Source of the DNA: JAKPCT01 sp029553165
Lineage (GTDB): Bacteria; Bacillota; UBA4882; UBA8346
Assembly (NCBI GenBank): GCA_035359995.1
Contig: DAORZT010000079.1
Coordinates: 1 to 9,160, forward strand
Direction: 5' to 3'
Length of the DNA: 9,160 bases
Positions 7,377 to 9,160 of this stretch are shown one piece after another. Each line of letters begins with the position of its first letter. Position 1 is the stretch's first letter. A program made the translations under genes and the position numbers. Below the pieces are notes generated by a model. The model saw only the letters and a list, made by a program, of their open reading frames with translations, ran no database searches and was not told the origin of the DNA.

Positions 7377-7890
7377 TTGGAAGAGCAAAAAGTGATCGAA
7401 TTGCTCCAAAATTTAGTTGATAATTTTAATAAAAGTTTTGATCAGATGGCGCAAAGATTTGATAAACTTGAAAACCGTTTTGATGCTTTAGAAAACCGCT
7501 TCGATGACTTAGAAAAACGTTTTGATACTTTAGAAAACCGCTTCGATGACTTAGAAAAACGTTTTGATACTTTAGAAAACCGNNNNNNNNNNNNNNNNNN
7601 NNNNNNNNNNNNNNNNNNNNNNNNNNNNNNNNNNNNNNNNNNNNNNNNNNNNNNNNNNNNNNNNNNNNNNNNNNNNNNNNNNCTTTGATGATTTAGAAAA
7701 ACGTTTTGATATTTTAGAAAACCGCTTTGATAATTTAGAAAAACGTTTTGATATTTTAGAAAACCGCTTTGATATTTTGGAAAATCGTTTTAATAAGCTT
7801 GATGCTGATAATAGGCTTGAACATTTACAGTTAATGCAAGCAATTAGAGAAATAGATAATACAAAGTTTGAGATTAGACGGGTGCAGTAA
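7377..7890 (+). CDS. Heptad-repeat coiled-coil protein, interrupted by an assembly gap
   Basis: The start is TTG at 7377, supported by GAGGTGA (7364-7370) 6 bases upstream. Residues 1-26 form a short helical head (MEEQKVIELLQNLVDNFNKS). Then RFDxLEN/K heptads run in register: six clean copies before the gap and five plus a decayed one (RFNKLDA) after it. A helical tail ends in KFEIRRVQ with TAA at 7888-7890. Phe and Leu take core positions a and d; Arg (g) and Glu (e) can make inter-chain salt bridges. No signal peptide or membrane segment is seen, so it is probably a cytoplasmic rod-like oligomer. The visible sequence alone gives 137 residues; the true length is unknown. Because 100 is not a multiple of three, reading through the Ns gives a false stop at 7686-7688. 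The frame resumes with TTT at 7684. Function is unknown; similar short repeat proteins are widespread in Bacillota. Confidence 0.8.
7455..7806 (+). repeat. 21/42-bp in-frame tandem repeat encoding RFDxLEx
   Basis: A 21-bp unit, one heptad each, is repeated in frame across this stretch. Before the gap the order is often a 42-bp double unit; 7497-7538 and 7539-7580 are identical copies. After the gap the double unit differs (codons for DIL and DNL in place of DTL and DDL). The gap at 7583-7682 falls inside the array, so copy number is unknown. The repeat probably caused the assembly break. Confidence 0.93.
7583..7682. other. Assembly gap of exactly 100 N
   Basis: One hundred consecutive N, the usual placeholder for a gap of unknown size. 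The bases on either side (CG before, C after) join as one CGC arginine codon, so the real missing length should be a multiple of 3 and most likely of 21 or 42. It could even be zero. Confidence 0.98.
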
Positions 7891-7904
7891 AAACCCGTTT
7901 TTTT
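7878..7904 (+). terminator. Rho-independent terminator of the coiled-coil gene
   Basis: ACGGGT (7878-7883) pairs perfectly with ACCCGT (7893-7898) around a 9-base loop and is followed by an unbroken run of seven T (7898-7904). The TAA stop of the coiled-coil gene lies in the loop. This would end transcription before the remnant region downstream. Confidence 0.8.
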
Positions 7905-7923
7905 ATTTGTAATTTTCATTTAA

Positions 7924-8103
7924 TTAGTTTTTGTTGCCATCCATAAGATACCTAAATATTTTGCAAAGGAAGCAGAGATCAATCAACGAATAGTAAAAGA
8001 TAACGTCAAAAACAGCCAAAGGTAAAAACCAATCCCAATAAATGGTTAACCGTAATTTTGCTCTACATAATACTGTTAATATTGCCGATAACAGAATAAG
8101 CAT
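7924..8103 (-). pseudogene. Remnant of a hydrophobic membrane protein
   Basis: Read on the minus strand, this stretch is rich in Leu, Ile and Phe. It gives two likely membrane segments (MLILLSAILTVL, and the WFLPLAVFDVIFYYSLIDL region), then CKIFRYLMDGNKN and a stop. The open frame extends upstream to an ATG at 8196, but that part lies antisense to the TPR remnant. No ribosome binding site precedes the ATGs at 8196, 8163 or 8103. It therefore looks like the 3' end of a larger gene that lost its front. The FRYL-type ending loosely recalls the C-terminal membrane region of processive family 2 glycosyltransferases; this is a weak impression only. A chance hydrophobic open frame is the main alternative. 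Confidence 0.35.
8064..8091 (+). promoter_or_regulatory. Possible sigma-28 (SigD/FliA) promoter
   Basis: GCCGATAA (8084-8091) is an exact match to the flagellar sigma-28 -10 element. TACA (8064-8067) is a 3-of-4 match to the TAAA -35 element at 16 bases spacing. Transcription would start near 8098 and run into the TPR remnant and the methyltransferase gene. An exact 8-mer is expected by chance roughly once in a few windows of this size, and the site lies within a possible minus-strand remnant, so this is tentative. Confidence 0.25.
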
Positions 8104-8414
8104 TATCAGTGGTGTTATCAGGTGGAAACAAAGAAACAAGATTGGACCAAGGCACAGCATCATTTTGAAAAGACGCTTCAGTTCAATCAGCACCATGGAG
8201 CTGCTTTGAATAATCTAGGAGCACTGTTGGCAGGCAGTGGCCGGATTGAAGCTGGGTTAGCGAAGTTAGATTTAGCATTAAAACTATTCCCGGGATTTTG
8301 GATTCACAACATAATATTTCTGCTATTTTGGCATCCGGGAGTTCGGTTGAATACGATCAATTGTCTTTTACCTGACGTGAGTTGCGACCGGTATTGTTAA
8401 CATATGCTCAATAA
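8098..8414 (+). pseudogene. TPR-protein gene remnant: truncated, frameshifted, with a stop
   Basis: From about 8098 the plus strand encodes tetratricopeptide-like helices: KKQDWTKAQHHFEKTLQ, then AALNNLGALLAGSGRIEAGL and LDLALKLFPGF. The consensus small and aromatic positions (W, A, A, F, G, A) are in place. At 8296-8299 the frame breaks. Adding one T gives FPGFLDSQHN and continues as ISAILASGSSVEYDQLSFT, then a TGA (8373-8375), then RELRPVLLTYAQ and TAA (8412-8414). So the gene has lost its 5' end, carries a 1-base deletion in a T run, and has an internal stop. A GTG at 8122 gives a 92-residue open frame, but its last 30 or so residues are out-of-frame readings. TPR proteins are common partners in glycosylation loci; here the gene looks dead. 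Confidence 0.7.
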
Positions 8415-8442
8415 GATCGAATACCAATGCGGGAGTTAATTG

Positions 8443-9160
8443 ATGGAGAAACAAACTCATAAGTTTGAACGTTTTTATAATTATCAGAATTATCAAATTA
8501 TTGACTGTCAAACCTGTGGCTTTCGGCATCTGTATCCGTTTCCGACCGAATCAGATTTGCAACGTTTTTATCACGACCAATATTTTCGTGAAATCAAACC
8601 GTTTCCTTATGAAACCGTATCGCCGGAATTCATTGCCAAACAGCGTCAAGACGCTTTAGTCAACCCGAATTACCTGGAGATCTATAACCAGGTGGTTGGT
8701 TATATATGGACTAATCACTTGAAGATGGTCGATGTTGGATGTGGAAACGACCTGCTTGCTTTGGTTTTTCGGGAGCAAGGATGGCAGACCTGGAATATTG
8801 AACCCAATCGGGATGCTGCCGCTTATTTGGCTAAGTATCAATTGGAAGTGATTAATCAACCGGTCGAAGCGATCATTGATTTTGGACTGAAAGATATTTC
8901 CTTTATCAATCTTCAATTTGTTTTGGAGCATATTCGAGAACCGGAAACGGTGTTGAAATTTTTTAACCAGATTATGGTTTCCGGCGGCGTGATCCGGATC
9001 TCTGTTCCGAATGATTTTAGTGAAGGACAGTTGGCTTATCTGGAACACTATGGCCGGGAACCCAAATGGGTAAATGTACCGGACCATATTAATTATTTTA
9101 CCTTTGATTCATTAAGCAGATTGTTGGAGCGGACCGGCTTTAAAGAAGTATACCGTACCA
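8443..9160 (+). CDS. Class I SAM-dependent methyltransferase (3' end outside window)
   Basis: The frame opened by the ATG at 8443 runs to the window edge (239 codons, no stop). GGGAG (8431-8435) lies 7 bases upstream, and a TAA at 8437-8439 closes the frame just before, so the start is secure. The protein looks like the Methyltransf_23 type. It has CQTCGFRHLYPFPTESDL (residues 22-39), motif I VDVGCGND (96-103), the acidic SAM-ribose residue in NIEPN (118-122), INLQFVLEHI (155-164), SGGVIRISVPN (180-190) and PDHINYFTFDSL (213-224). Relatives usually have two CxxC pairs in front, forming a zinc ribbon; only the second, Cys22 and Cys25, is here. Such enzymes often modify sugars in surface-glycan loci, and a role in finishing the flagellar sugar is inferred from location. 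Substrate is unknown. Confidence 0.85.
   Translation, partial: MEKQTHKFERFYNYQNYQIIDCQTCGFRHLYPFPTESDLQRFYHDQYFREIKPFPYETVSPEFIAKQRQDALVNPNYLEIYNQVVGYIWTNHLKMVDVGCGNDLLALVFREQGWQTWNIEPNRDAAAYLAKYQLEVINQPVEAIIDFGLKDISFINLQFVLEHIREPETVLKFFNQIMVSGGVIRISVPNDFSEGQLAYLEHYGREPKWVNVPDHINYFTFDSLSRLLERTGFKEVYRT

Noticed and set aside
7455..7806. CRISPR-like regular repeats
   Set aside because: The repeats are directly adjacent without spacers and stay in one coding frame with amino-acid heptads, so they are coding tandem repeats.
7572..7919. Minus-strand lysine/serine-rich repeat frame opposite the coiled-coil gene
   Set aside because: It is the antisense reading of the same 21-bp repeat, crosses the N run, and has no start signals. 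The plus strand has the start signal, terminator and sensible heptads.
8465..8659. Short plus-strand frame of 64 residues
   Set aside because: It is a shifted reading within the methyltransferase gene, with no binding site.
8656..9087. Minus-strand 143-residue open frame
   Set aside because: It lies opposite a well-supported methyltransferase with SAM motifs and has no recognisable features of its own.

Overview
The window looks like part of a flagellar glycosylation locus from a motile bacterium, probably a member of the Bacillota. The reasons are the AT-rich composition, strong GGAGG-type ribosome binding sites, a TTG start, and a Maf-type flagellin glycosyltransferase beside nonulosonic acid (pseudaminic-type) sugar genes. 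I cannot assign a genus. A run of exactly 100 N shows that this is a draft scaffold, so single-base frameshifts must be read with that in mind.

Layout: bases 1-40 hold the end of an upstream gene. From 65 to 7288 nearly all sequence is coding on the plus strand, in tightly packed or overlapping genes: an unknown helical protein, a Maf glycosyltransferase, pseB, pseC, two diverged SpsF-type cytidylyltransferase genes, and pseG/spsG. The first cytidylyltransferase gene is broken by one extra C. PseB and PseC convert UDP-GlcNAc to the 4-amino-altrose precursor. PseG removes UDP after an acetylation step. An SpsF-type enzyme would activate the finished nine-carbon sugar with CMP. Maf would then transfer the sugar to flagellin. 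The acetyltransferase (pseH) and the condensing synthase (pseI) are not in the window, and PseG appears to lack its usual C-terminal end, so the run of pathway genes stops abruptly near 7289.

The rest, from 7289 to the end, is accessory in character. A TTG-started gene (7377-7890) encodes a nearly pure heptad-repeat coiled coil in which each clean unit matches the R-h-x-x-h-E trimerisation pattern. The assembly gap falls inside this repeat. A terminator hairpin overlaps its stop codon. Bases 7905-8442 are a gene graveyard: a minus-strand remnant of a hydrophobic protein abuts, near 8100, a plus-strand TPR gene remnant that is truncated at its 5' end, frameshifted and interrupted by a stop. 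Last comes a class I SAM-dependent methyltransferase (8443 onward) that runs off the window.

The points most worth a second look are the broken and diverged cytidylyltransferase, the trimerisation-motif repeat protein with its hidden length, and the remnant junction near 8100. I did not find convincing evidence of a wholly new defence or mobile system.
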